DNA from: Eutreptiella sp. 'Long Island Sound 2002'
Lineage: Eukaryota > Euglenozoa > Euglenophyceae > Eutreptiales > Eutreptiaceae
DNA: 64,000 bases
NCBI GenBank assembly: GCA_964036045.1
Contig: OZ038384.1
Coordinates: 37,130,238-37,194,237, forward strand
Reading direction: 5' to 3'
Part shown: one piece after another, positions 54,131-64,000 of the stretch
Position numbering within the stretch: the first letter of the stretch is position 1
How the letters are laid out: each line of letters begins with the position of its first letter
Made by a program: the position numbers and the translations under genes
Notes under the pieces: generated by a model
Databases searched by the model: none
Told to the model about the DNA's origin: nothing
What the model saw: the letters and a program-made list of their open reading frames with translations, nothing else

Positions 54131-55512
54131 GGTGTGTTGTACGCACCCGAGATTCGGCCTTGCTAGGGGGTCAAGTGGGACAGCGGGTGGAGTCCACTTT
54201 CCTCCTCCCCCAGATGACATTCCCTCCAGCACCGCTCGGGATGTCTCGGCCTCCCGGGCTGCCCCAGCTGCCCCGCCACCTTCCCACACGGCAGTGGTGG
54301 CGCAGCCCAACACGCAGAGCAGGGCCACCGGTTAATGGACCGACCCCCCCCCCCCATCACCGTGCTGAGTATGCTGCGTGTCTAGCCCTCGTTCGCCTTG
54401 AGGCTCCAGCTTCCGGGCCGGAAGCACGCTAGGATGGAGTTCATGGCGACGACCTGGGAGGTCAATGTGGAGACGAAGGCAGTGGAGCGCACCCCCGCCT
54501 TCCGCATTTTGCTGCCCTACGCTGTCAACATGGCAGGGGTGCAGTTGAAGAATGGGGAGCAGCTTGTGGGGCTGTACGCCTACCGGTTGCGGGGGGGCGG
54601 GGGGGAGGGGGGCATCGGAAACCGGTGACGGCGACTGTGGGGAGGCAAGGGGTGGGTGAGGGACAATTGTTTCGGCACGGCGTAATGCCAATGACCGGGG
54701 TGAGGGGGTGGGGGGACCGCATGGAGGCGCACATGGACCATGCATGGCTCATGATGCGCTCCCATGCGCAGGGGGAGATCCTAGTGCACTCGGGGGAGTT
54801 GGGGGTAGTGGAGGTGGGGGGGGGCGACAACAACGGCAGCAATGCGGGTTCCACGGGGTCCAAGGTGTTGGGGTGGCCCCGCGAGGCATAGAGGACGGGC
54901 CCCCCCAACCCCCTCCCCATTGTCTGCGCTGTCACCCCCTCTACCCAAGTGGAAGATTGGCAGCAGCAGCAGCAGGCCTAGCCCCAATCGCAGCAGCGGG
55001 TTGTGACGGCGGAGGGGGGGGTTCTGCAGCTGCGGGGGAAGTTGCAGGATGCACAGCAGGACGCGCAGCGGGCCCAGGATGCGGCGCAGGCTGCGCAGAA
55101 GGAGAGGGACCAGCTTCGCGCGCGGGTGAAGGAGCTGGAGGCACGCAGACCAAAGAGACAAGTGCAACAGCAGCAGCAGCAACAGCAGGGGGTGGGGACG
55201 AAGGGGGGGAAGGGGGAGGCCTTGTAGTACCTCTTTGGTGCTGCCCAGGAATGGCGGCAGGCAGAGACCGCCAAGGGCCAGCAGCCCGTGGTGGGTTCAA
55301 CAGTGCGATTGTTGCTGTCGTAGCAAGCGGGCGGGGTGCCCGCTCTGGAAAATGTCCTCCCCGACCATGGGAAGACAATGACAGCCCATGACAACGTGGC
55401 CTCCAGGTACGCCATGGAGACCATGGTGAAGGCTGCCTGCACCCCCGATTTTACCATACCCAAACCCCCTGTGGGACCGGGCACGTGCAGCAGCAGGAGC
55501 GAGGATTCCCCA
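54131..55512 (+). pseudogene. Decayed coding region of the same element, part 2, with coiled coil
   Basis: First MEFMATTWEVNVETKAVERT (about 54434) and LLPYAVNMAGVQLKNGEQLV, then a frame change in a G run (54585-54610). From 54625 a single frame runs to TAG 55510 with TAG also at 54889, 54978, 55225 and 55321, and no TAA or TGA. It holds a Q-rich stretch, a coiled coil (55020-55150; DAQQDAQRAQDAAQAAQKER), QQQQQQQQ and later a region NVLPDHGKTMTAHDNVAS. The exclusive use of TAG among five stops is striking. Confidence 0.45.
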
Positions 55513-56085
55513 TAGCGCCTTTCTAACTTTTGTGCGTTCCGTTTGGAAAAATGTTGCGAAGACTGGCCACTTTGTACAATATCACGTTTTACCATTGTGA
55601 AGAATGTTGCGAAAATCGCGCGAAGATCGCGTGACGTTCGCGGGACTTGGCACTCCGTGGGCACTGCATCTTCTGTGCGCACCTTGCTTGAAGTTTGCAA
55701 ACTTCGCCCAATTTTCGCGTGATCTTTGAACAATTTTGTTGTACATTCCCGGATGGTTGTGAATTGCACTTGGAGTGCGCTGCAAACTGCCACAGGCTGC
55801 ACCCTGCACAATATGAAGTGAGTTGCAATGTTCCACCACTTTTTTTTCCAGTGCTGTGTTATTCTCATGCTCCGTGGCATTACATCCAAGGGAAGGAGCC
55901 CCTTCTCCCACGTCAAGTCCAGACAACACAAGGCACGCCGACTCCAGTCGTTAGAGGACGTTGTCTCCCAAGAGCTAGGTGCACCCTACACGGTGCAACA
56001 CCTGCCGGACACGCCGGTAGCCGGTAGCTGGTTTTGACGCCGGTAGCGGGGGGGGGGGGGGGGTGCAAACCCTACAGCACCATCC
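55513..56085. other. Spacer with CGCG-palindromic motif; no gene seen
   Basis: gcgaaaatcgcgcgaagatc at about 55612, and ttcgcccaattttcgcgtga at about 55704. A G run lies at 56049-56063. Frames here are short and without motifs. Confidence 0.4.
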
Positions 56086-57652
56086 TTGTGGGAAAAGACT
56101 GTGGCGGCGATGTGGCGCATCCGGTCACTCCATCTATCTAGGACCCAGGCGCAGTACGTGACTCCTCATCTAATTGAAGCCGTACCCTGGGAGGCTGTGT
56201 GGGCCACAATGCAACAGCTCGCACAGCTTGTAGCGGAAGGCTTCATTGCCATGACGGGTGAGGGTGTGGAGCTCTATGGTGCCGTATGCCCGGTTGCAGC
56301 ACCTGTATAGTTGTCGACCGGTGGAACCAGTCCACGTCCAACAACCCGGCGATGCAAGATGACATTGCATGCCGATTGCGGTGGATGGTACATCACGCCA
56401 TGGGGCGTCGTACGTCCATTGCACGCTTGGGGGAACGAGCAGCCCTGATCAATTTGCCAGCTGGTGGCTACTAGGGGGTGGCAAGGAGTGGGCCACATTG
56501 TACGCGGCCGCGCAGGAGGTGGACTTCGACCAACAATTGTGGGACGTAAGTAGGGTTGTATTCCATGATACCAGCGGTTCGGACCGCGCAACAGTTTTTT
56601 TTCTCTATGCCGATGGCAAGGCACAAATTTTAACGGCCAATTGCAAGAATTGGAAAGCCGAGGCTCCCCAACCCATGGTGTGTTGGGTATGTGTGTGCAA
56701 CAGGGCACAATGTCTTGCCAACTTCGGGTTGGAAGACACCATCAACGGGTGGTGGGATGTGGTGCTCCCAATTGGAGCAATATATCGACACATTGCAACC
56801 GACTGCCGCATTCCGGACTACAGATTGCACGGGCTGCTGCGTGTCACTACATGTGGTATATGGGGCATGCGCGACACAGTGGCGGCAGCAACAGGCAAGT
56901 CCGCCATTGTCGTTGTGCGCAATTTGTTTCGGCCCATTCTAGACGTTGCTTGCATTCAAGCGAAGATGGTAACAAAGGGGGGGTTGAACAATGACAAGGC
57001 AAACGGGAAGGGAAAGGTTAGGTTGGAGTGTGCCGCGGCTGTGCAATTCATGCGCACCCGGCGGTGGGAGGCACTCATTACGATATGCCTTGAGGAGGGG
57101 GGAATGAACAACAAGCGGGTGGGCGGCAGACTATGGGGTGTTGTTTGTAGGGAGTGGTGGGACAACTTTGCCAAGGCGTGTGTTTGTGCATGGCAAACCG
57201 GATGGCTATCCGGGGGGGACGTAGGAAGGCTTCGCGAATGTAGCATACAAATCGGCAAGGCCCACTTAATGTTATAGTGGCCTAAGCTTCTGTGGTCACA
57301 TCTGTGGATTGACCACATGTATTTCTTTGCCCGCAAGTGGAGAATCCTGTCCAAATTTTCATGCTTTGCCATGGAAGGCAGCCACCGTAGGCTAAAGCGC
57401 ATGCTGCGCAATACCGGGGGCCGAAGCCTCCTGTTTTGCCGCCCAGGTGTACAAGTTGTGGTTGACAACCACACCATAGATGACAGCCTCCGTCGAGAGG
57501 GGTGGGATGTTACCAAGAGGTCCATGCGTGGACAAGGGCCTGTGACAGTGTGGCATTTGGCGCGGCGTGCCCGCAAGAGGGCACTTAGTGACCTCAACTA
57601 TGTACAAGTCCTCTCACATTGTTTCAAACGCCGCCGCAAGCGGCGGGCCTAG
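56086..57652 (+). pseudogene. Transposon-type ORF, copy 2 (same protein as 1-464)
   Basis: Sense passes through three frames at the start (56086-56308; CSTCIVVDRWNQSTSNNPAM; from 56410) and is then continuous to TAG 57650, except for TAG 57275-57277 where copy 1 has CAA. Landmarks: FDQQLWDVSRVVFHDTSGSD, WWDVVLPIGAIYRHIATDCR, RLHGLLRVTTCGIWGMRDTV, VQFMRTRRWEALITICLEEG and the shared MYFFARKWRILSKFSCFAME. Length would be about 500 residues. It shows what lies upstream of the copy at the window's left edge. Probably a DNA-transposon protein; family unknown. Confidence 0.5.
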
Positions 57653-58080
57653 GACATGCGGACAGGGGACCATGGGTTTTGGTGGCTCTACGTACTTCAG
57701 TTGGTGCACGCCACATGGTGGAGGTGCGCGCATGCGCGAAAATCTATGCGAAAATTGTCCGATTTTCGCGCGATATTTGCGCGAATTTGCTACATATTCA
57801 CGTTCGCATGGCCGCCGCAGACACAGGGAGAGCCCGCAATAGGATTAGGGCATTTTGTGGGGCACCGTGGCACCATGGCGTATGAAAAAGGGGCCGTTTC
57901 TTTTCATGGGCACCCGCACTTTGTTTTTTTTTAGAATTTTTAGAAATATTGCTACCATCCCAACTCTGTGAAAGTAATTGTTCCCGGTCAAAATCATGCA
58001 TCTGTGCACCCATATTCGCGCGATTTTCGCTCCCCATTCAAAACTTCGTTTACCGGCCGTTCACAAAGGGTACACACCGC
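57653..58080. other. 3' flank of transposon copy 2
   Basis: CGCG/CGAA palindromes at 57730-57790 and 58010-58030, a T run at 57924-57931, and ttcacaaagggtacac at 58058-58073, the last shared with 828-843 after copy 1. Confidence 0.45.
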
Positions 58081-58769
58081 TATTAGGAGACGAGCCTGAG
58101 CTTGGATAATGGGGTGTGCGTTGGGGACCCGCACTTTGTGGTGGAGCGGTGCTTGGTCTTCCTATGCATCCTCCATCGTTGCATGGCCATCGGCCGCCTC
58201 CAATTGGCCTTCATTGAGGCCCGCCTAGGGGACCTTCCCAAGCACAACGCCGCGGCCGTGCAACGCGTGCTCTTCCGGGCACCAGTGTCAGGTTGGGTGC
58301 CTCGGCTTCACCTGATGGAGAGGAGGCACGGGCGTTGTTCCTCACATGGGAGGAACTGCGGCCACTATTGGCCTATGCCCCGGAGGATGGTGAGTGGCAA
58401 GCCGTGGTTGCCATGCGGGACCTCCTCCGGGACTTGTACTCGCATACCCCATCTCGCGCCGACCTACGGGCCGCAGAGGTCGCACGGGCCTTCCGCTTGC
58501 ATTGTTGCAAGGCCGCCTGCCAATCAAACCACCTCTTCTACTTGGAGGAGGACGTGACATTGGCGGTGGCTAATGTGGCACGGCTTGGGGTTGGCTTGGG
58601 CATGGTGTGCGCTGATGTCGTTGAGAGCCTCAACGCCATTCTCAAGCGAGCCAACAACGACCACACGGCCCGTGGGGGGCGAATGCCGGGGGCAACGGCA
58701 TTACAACGGGAGGGGGAGGTGGTCTTGTATGCTTGGGAGTGGTGGTTTTTAAATTTTGACTTTCAATAA
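58081..58769 (+). pseudogene. Transposase-like C-terminal fragment, one frameshift
   Basis: Frame 1 (58102 on) reads LHRCMAIGRLQLAFIEARLG and LPKHNAAAVQRVLFRAPVSG; near 58290 the sense moves to another frame and continues EEARALFLTWEELRPLLAYA, AAEVARAFRLHCCKAACQSN, and ADVVESLNAILKRANNDHTA, ending VVLYAWEWWFLNFD before TAA 58767. The ADVVESLNAILKRANNDH motif is like the end of transposase catalytic domains in which a conserved E sits before an N-x-x-LK helix. Multicopy in related algal genomes as far as I recall; not verifiable here. Confidence 0.5.
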
Positions 58770-60079
58770 CGACACCATGGGGCGCCTCGTACCATTGGGC
58801 AACCTCGGCTCGGTGGCCTCGTACCATCGGGCCTTGGCCAAAGGGGATGAGGCCATCCACTCATCAAGGAGTTGTGAGACCAAAGGGTCACGCAAACTCT
58901 TCGCACCACTCACACACGTGAGTGTCATACTTAGCTCGAGAATGGTGTCCCGAGAGAAAGGCATAACAAGAGCTACACAATAGAATAGCCCAATTTTGGG
59001 TCATTTGCACCGCTTTGCTTGTGCGCGTACTATGCCCATTAAAGGTTTTTGGTTGGTCAAAGGGTGCACAACAGGGTGGTAGAGGGGTTCCATACTCTTT
59101 GAGGTGGTTACGTAGGCCCACATCCTTCACCCTGGTCCCCCTCCTCACACCACTGTTAACATGTTAATATTTGGCAGGTTAATCTTTAACCCCTTTCATA
59201 TATTAAAACAAAATTAAGCACATTGGTTTTAACGTAGGTCTCTAGGGCATGCTCCGCGTCGGCCAAAGCACGCGGAGTGCCTCTGTTTTGTGTGCTCCAT
59301 TGCCTCTCCCCTCCGTAATATACAACTAACCTATTGTACAATGTGTTTTTAGACGCAGTGTATCCAATATTGATTGGTTTCCCATTGGTACCCCCTTCAT
59401 CCCCGCCCTCTCCTATTCTCTTCCCTCTTTGTTCTCTACTATGTACTAATCTTGTGTGTTTGCCCCTTCCAGCCTTCCTTCTCCATCAAATAGACCCTAG
59501 ACCAACCAACTAATCTATTGAGCACCTCATTCTCGTGTCATCCCCAATGCCCACCCATTGGTCTCCCCTCCTATCCTTGTTATCATCCATTTGCACCACG
59601 GCTACATTGCGTTGCCAATGCCTGGAGTACCCAAAATGTCCGTGGGAGTGAGCCAAGTAGCAATGGCGCTTAGATTGTATTTTCTTCCTTAGCACTTGAG
59701 CTAACATTCAAAAAAATTTTTGGGAGTGCACTCGCGCTAACACCCGAAAAAACAATCGATATGAAAAAAAATTTCCCCCAGGTCAAGTGCACTCCCGTGA
59801 CTCTTGTGAAGACTTGCGTGACATCTTCCTTGCCCAAGCGGCACATTGGTCGTTGTGCAACTCATCAACTCATCAACTCATCAAAACTCGCTCATATGAC
59901 AATTTTATTTCTATTTGGATAAGTTTGTAGCAGTTTTAGTCATTTGGGAGTTGCTTCTTCAATTTTTTGATGTCTTCTCACAGTTTCAAACGGCCTTGGT
60001 GGCCTAGGGTGCTGATTGTCCAAAAATTGTATGCGTGCCCTCACCTTCCACTACGGAAGAGTACGAGGCTAAGCAAAGG
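58770..60079. other. AT-richer stretch without a supported gene
   Basis: 58964-58749 on the minus strand has a 71-codon frame without motifs. 59150-59960 is AT-richer with a small caactcat repeat near 59863. No structured repeat otherwise. Confidence 0.4.
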
Positions 60080-60620
60080 AAAAAGATGGAACACAAACAC
60101 ACACTAGCACTACTAGCCAATGAGGAAGTCCAACGGTTACAGCGGGACGGGTACCGGATTGTCTACTCTAATGGTTTGCCAAATGGGAGGCCTTTGTGGG
60201 ATGGGTGGGGGCCGATGGCTATCATGAGCCAGAGGATGGGAGTTTTCCTTGCACCTTCCCTCACTGCCCCGACAAACTCTCAATAGAGCAGAGCTACATG
60301 CAATCATTGACACTGTCAGACACTTCCACTAGGATTGCATCAAGGGTCGCAGTTGCCATGGATTCGTCCTATTTGTATGACGGCCTCCAAGGCAATCCCA
60401 TGAAGTGGCAAGCCCAACATTGGGTCACGGGCCAGGACCGGTGGTCAATGTGGACCTCTAATCGGAGCTACTAAGTCTCCTTGAGAACCCAATTGCATCT
60501 TCGCATAGGTCAAGGTACCGAGTCACGTGGATATCGAGGGCAATAATAGGGCAGATTGGCTGGTCGAATAGGGACAGAAGTCCTCACCACTCTATTTGAT
60601 GGTTCAATGACCCGTTCCTC
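60080..60620 (+). pseudogene. RNase H1-like remnant
   Basis: Three short frames add up to one RNase H: RIVYSNGLPNGRP (first strand, with N where the first catalytic D is expected), then RVAVAMDSSYLYDGLQGN, KWQAQHWVTGQDRW (DS.Y...GL and W....W as in RNase H1), then KVPSHVDIEGNNRADWLVE (about 60513-60570; the H-x-GN..AD end). It follows the RNase H1 pattern rather than the DIRS-type pattern at 40.4 kb, so it comes from a different element or a processed copy. At least one frame change, and the first catalytic residue is changed. Confidence 0.55.
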
Positions 60621-60889
60621 GTCTGAGGATCCCCCCCCCCCCCCGACCGTCCTCATTGGTGTGCTGCAGTGCCACACCAAAAACCATTGTGGAGCCCACC
60701 CCTTTGCTCCCCTCGGATGATAGTACCCCAATGCTGATATGACGTGTGAAGCATGGTGCACTACAGGATGACCAATGGGTTTCTAGAAGGTTGTTTCGGC
60801 CGGTTGATTTTTCGGATCTTGAGGATTCACATACTACGGTTTCAGCGATTAGCTCTTGAGCAAAATCCCCATGGGCCGAGTCCCCTGCG

Positions 60890-61003
60890 GATGAAATGAC
60901 AGACTCATCTGATGATACTAGGAGCCTCGGCTCGGCTGAGTTCCTGCAGATGAAGTGACAGACTCATCTGATGATACTAGGAGCCTCGTCTCGGCTGAGT
61001 TCA
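60890..61003. repeat. Two tandem copies of a 57-58-bp unit
   Basis: gatgaaatgacagactcatc, then tgatgatactaggagcctcg, then ctcggctgagttc occurs twice head to tail with few differences. Confidence 0.85.
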
Positions 61004-61012
61004 GCACTGACG

Positions 61013-61786
61013 TCAGCTCAACGTGTAAACGGTGTTGAAACCCTCTCTCTCCCCTAATCTCTCTCTTTCCCTCCCCGACCTTGGGTAACCGGATGGTTGG
61101 CCAATAGCGTGCCAGCTGCAAGCAAGCCACAAGGGTACCACCAAGGTATTGCCAAACGTGAATGTAGGGTAGAGGTTTTGGCCAACAAAACACGACCAGA
61201 GCAACGGAAGGAAAAGTTTGACCCTGTCAATATACATATGAAGCAGAGTTGGGATGTGACTTTCACCCAGTGATGGAACTGCCGAACATTGCTGCATATG
61301 CATACCAGGAAGTGCATGTAGCGCTTTCTTGACCTGCGTGCGGCCAATGCCACCCACCACCAACATGAAAAAACCCTTTCCCACACACCACATCTTTCCA
61401 TCACCTGCCCCAGCTCTCCTGTGACCGAATTTTCCTTGCGCTGTTGTTGCAGTGTCGTAAAAAAGGATACTGTCCTGATGAGGCTGGGCATTGGATGGAT
61501 ACTTCTTTCCGGCTGTCAGCCACACAGTCAAAGGGTGAGGCACACGAACCCATAGAACGCGTGATCGATCAGCTACTGCTGCCATTATTCGCCAAATGCT
61601 GTCATTCGAGATCCAGAGCAACAATTGACACGGGTCATTGATTGGAAGTTCAAAAGGGTCAATTGGACACCAATTTTTTTGGATGAAAACCCAAACATTT
61701 GTGTGTAAATTCACAGGCACCACAATACGCAGAACGGTTTTTGGGATTGGATTGTGTGCAACGCGTGCACGCACACACGTGCACAC
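61013..61786 (-). CDS. Hypothetical 257-codon open frame, doubtful
   Basis: Longest motif-free frame on the minus strand here. It starts MCTCVRARVAHNPIPKTVLR, has hydrophobic stretches (FFMLVVGGIG, LLWSCFVGQ) and a basic end. A frame of this length could arise by chance in sequence of this base composition. A competing + strand exon-like piece lies at 61455-61540 (CRKKGYCPDEAGHWMDTSFR, bounded by ttgcag and GTGAGG). Confidence 0.15.
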   Translation of the reverse strand: MCTCVRARVAHNPIPKTVLRIVVPVNLHTNVWVFIQKNWCPIDPFELPINDPCQLLLWISNDSIWRIMAAVADRSRVLWVRVPHPLTVWLTAGKKYPSNAQPHQDSILFYDTATTAQGKFGHRRAGAGDGKMWCVGKGFFMLVVGGIGRTQVKKALHALPGMHMQQCSAVPSLGESHIPTLLHMYIDRVKLFLPLLWSCFVGQNLYPTFTFGNTLVVPLWLACSWHAIGQPSGYPRSGRERERLGEREGFNTVYTLS

Positions 61787-62103
61787 TCAAGAATGCCATT
61801 TCATGCTCTTAAGGGACAAAAAATGGACACAAAACACTCTTCAATACCGAATCCACTATTCACTGCACCTTTCGCCGGGGCAAGGTTGCCAAACCCTTTG
61901 TTGGTGCATGCAGCCAAAAGCCAGCTTTAAGAGAAGAAAAATGACACAAGCACGGGATCCTTGTCTGCGCGTCGTTTTTCCTGATATCGACTATGCTTGT
62001 GCAAAGGGGACTGGGGGAGGGTGTTCCAAGGCGCCTTTGTCTATTGTTTCGCCCTGATTTTTGCGAGAGGTTACTGGTTGAGGCCGCTTTGCCTTGATGC
62101 ACA

Positions 62104-62332
62104 GGAGGCAATCTCAGCTGGTGTCTCTGAGCAGACCCTTGCAATATTGCGGCGTGAGCATAGCGAAGAAATGGAGTTGATGCGGGAGCAGAATAAACTA
62201 CTGAAGCAAGAGATCATGCGTCAGAAGAATAAGGAGGAGGTTCAGGCCCTGTTGATGTCCGCTCAGGAGGCCAATGATCAGGCCGTTGTCCACATGCAGC
62301 CACAGAATGCCCCAGGCCAGGCACCTTTGCAG
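62104..62332 (+). CDS. Coiled-coil exon, possible kinesin tail exon
   Basis: Between acceptor ttgatgcacag and donor GTTTGC, phase 0 on both sides, 76 codons. It reads SEQTLAILRREHSEEMELMR, EQNKLLKQEIMRQKNKEEVQ and ALLMSAQEANDQAVV, a clear heptad-rich coiled coil, then a Q/P-rich end. Kinesins of the suspected class have a coiled coil after the neck. The phase matches the exon-like segment ending ...LQDIE near 24025. Connection to the kinesin across about 38 kb is inference. Confidence 0.5.
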
Positions 62333-62803
62333 GTTTGCTCGATGTTCCGGTCAGGAATTGAGACATGCAAAGGGTTGGTAAAGGTAACAGGCAAGTCTGT
62401 GCTAGCAAGGGGAGGCTGCAAGGGGATGTCAACACAAGCTGGCGTTGATGGTTTGACAGGTGCTCGGAAAGTGGGCACAAATATAAGCAGATTCGTGGGA
62501 CCTGGTGGCGTATGATACTGGGGTTGAGGCTGCATGTCAATTTTTTTGCAACAATGAAACAATGCAACGCTTTTCATGTATGTAAGCCAATGAATTTCAG
62601 GTCAACAGCTACCAAATACTTCAGGAAATAACAGACAATATAAATGTTTGTGGAGTGCTCTCAGTCAGGTTCAAAGCGCAATAATGCCTGTGAGAATTTG
62701 GTTTTGGGTTGTTACAGGCCCCTCTTTTACAAAGAAGAGGTGGGCATTACAATAAAGGCAGGAAGTTCCAACGCATCATTTCCGCACCCCTATCCATCAT
62801 CGA

Positions 62804-63590
62804 GTAATGGATGTTCTTTGCACACACCCTCCTTGCCCTGACTTTTGGAACTGTTTAGACGGCCTCATCCCTCCGGATCTTGAGGAGGTAAAGCAGTACA
62901 TGAGCTCCACCACAGTGACCATGCCCATGATTTCAACGAGGGCAAAACATCTCAAAACTCAACTCAATGTGGGAGGAGCATCTGTGTCATCCGGCAAATG
63001 ACCTGGTTGATCCTAGTCGGAAAACCCTTGCGGAACGAGCAAGATGTGAACAGTGTTTGTTGTCCAAAACACACATCGGCTTCAAGGTGTACAACTGAAA
63101 ATGGTCATCGCACAATTACGGGCCCCCCTAGAAATATATTGTGTCAGCCGCTATCTGGAGTGATCCTACATATAGCACCGTCCGCGAAGCATTGAAGGAC
63201 CCATTGTCAATCATGAACTCAAGGCTGCGCCTGATGTGAACTTTGTGACTGTGATTATTGGTTCAGATGCCCCGAAGAAAGGGGTGGGTGACAACGAGAC
63301 GCTGGAGGGGGTCATGCATGTCACAAGGAAGGCGCCTAGTACCCCCCTACACTCCACAGTTGCAAACATGCCATACTGCTTGATCATTGTTGAGGTACCA
63401 AAGGGTCTTATGGAGGGCATTCATTCTGACGTAAGCTGGAATTAGGTCTCTAGAACGCTTGTTCATCAGGTTGGTGAGGCGTGCGATGTCACTTGCTTCT
63501 TGGATGGTATCTGGAAGTTGCATGAAAACGAGGGTCTGACTACAATCTGTCTCGGTTGCTTCATTCTGGAGTCGCTGACGCCGCAGTAAT
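62804..63590 (+). pseudogene. Coding-like fragments, family unknown
   Basis: WNCLDGLIPPDLEEVKQYMS (62843 on) and STRAKHLKTQLNVGGASVSS; in another frame DPSRKTLAERARCEQCLLSK (about 63013); in a third, from about 63178, HELKAAPDVNFVTVIIGSDA to SDVSWN, then TAG 63443 and in the same frame VSRTLVHQVGEACDVTCFLD to TPQ and TAA. The composition looks protein-like but no domain is recognised. Either a broken element gene or, for the first piece, an exon ending at the GTAAAG at about 62889. Confidence 0.3.
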
Positions 63591-64000
63591 CAATGGGTTT
63601 CACTTTAGCTTTGGGTGATTTTGAAAAACCCCCTGCCTAAGAAGGTATTCCTGCCAGGACCTGCCTCCTGCTGCCACAGGATCCATCGGTGCACCTATAT
63701 TCCAAGTGGGTGTCTGGATTTAGACACCCGAGGGCAAAAACGATGTGCTGTGCCCATGAAATCTAAAGAAGTGTTTGGAACCAAACAGGAAGAGTCCGGA
63801 ACCCCACACCTCGGTTGATCCCGGGCTGCAGCCAGTGGTATAACTCTCAATGTTTGCCTGTGCAGGTTCCTAGTCTTTTACTTTCTCTTGTGGACCAATG
63901 GTGCACCAGCTGTGCACGGAGGTAACCAGTCCGCAGCAAGACCCGCATGTGACAACAACCTCCTCATCCCCCTTGATGCTGCTAACCAACAGCCTTCTCC
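63591..64000. other. No gene seen at the right edge
   Basis: Short frames only; ordinary composition. Confidence 0.35.

Noticed and set aside
54938-55391. Minus-strand frames rich in proline/alanine over the coiled-coil region
   Set aside because: The + strand has the glutamine-rich coiled coil with consistent sense; the minus frames are its GC-rich shadow.

Overview
This window is nuclear DNA from a eukaryote with a large, repeat-rich genome. It is not bacterial: the only clear host gene is split by spliceosomal introns, and most of the rest is decayed mobile elements, satellites and microsatellites. The motor domain at 2.0-6.2 kb resembles the plant-type ungrouped (armadillo-repeat, ARK) kinesins in its end and neck. 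Together with the retroelement types present, this suggests a green alga with a big genome (a prasinophyte or charophyte). No rRNA, organellar gene or diagnostic marker is present, so that placement is inference.

Layout. 1-0.46 kb: end of a transposon ORF whose second copy lies at 56-57.7 kb. 1.1-1.7 and 7.2-7.8 kb: two copies of a non-autonomous element with terminal inverted repeats and tRNA-like cores. 2.0-6.2 kb: five consecutive kinesin motor exons on the + strand, all frame-compatible. 6.2-23 kb: probably a very long intron, carrying dispersed repeats, a 4.7-kb satellite of 149-bp monomers with higher-order structure, a pyrimidine minisatellite and a decayed DNA-transposon-like element (17.3-22.9 kb). 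23.1-24.1 kb: two further exon-like segments that may belong to the kinesin. 25.1-35.2 kb: two copies of one LINE-type retrotransposon, each directly after a (CACAT)n array. 36.3-41.4 kb: a DIRS-like retrotransposon with gag, tyrosine recombinase, RT-RNase H and an extra ORF. 42 kb: a third pentamer array. 43-45 kb: minor repeats. 46.1-51.2 kb: about 2.8 tandem copies of a 1.8-kb unit carrying a minus-strand transposon-like ORF. 51.2-58.8 kb: decayed mobile-element genes. 60.1-60.6 kb: an RNase H remnant. 62.1-62.3 kb: a coiled-coil exon that again could belong to the kinesin gene.

If the exons at 23.1, 23.8 and 62.1 kb are the tail of the kinesin, one gene spans more than 60 kb and nearly everything else sits in its introns. 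Their frames agree with this (splice sites fit phase 0), but it is unproved.

The most notable global signal is that in-frame stops inside otherwise coherent mobile-element reading frames are overwhelmingly TAG. At two sites the two LINE copies show CAG in one and TAG in the other. This could be C-to-T decay at CAG sites, for example from CHG methylation, or a TAG-to-glutamine code. The window alone cannot decide.
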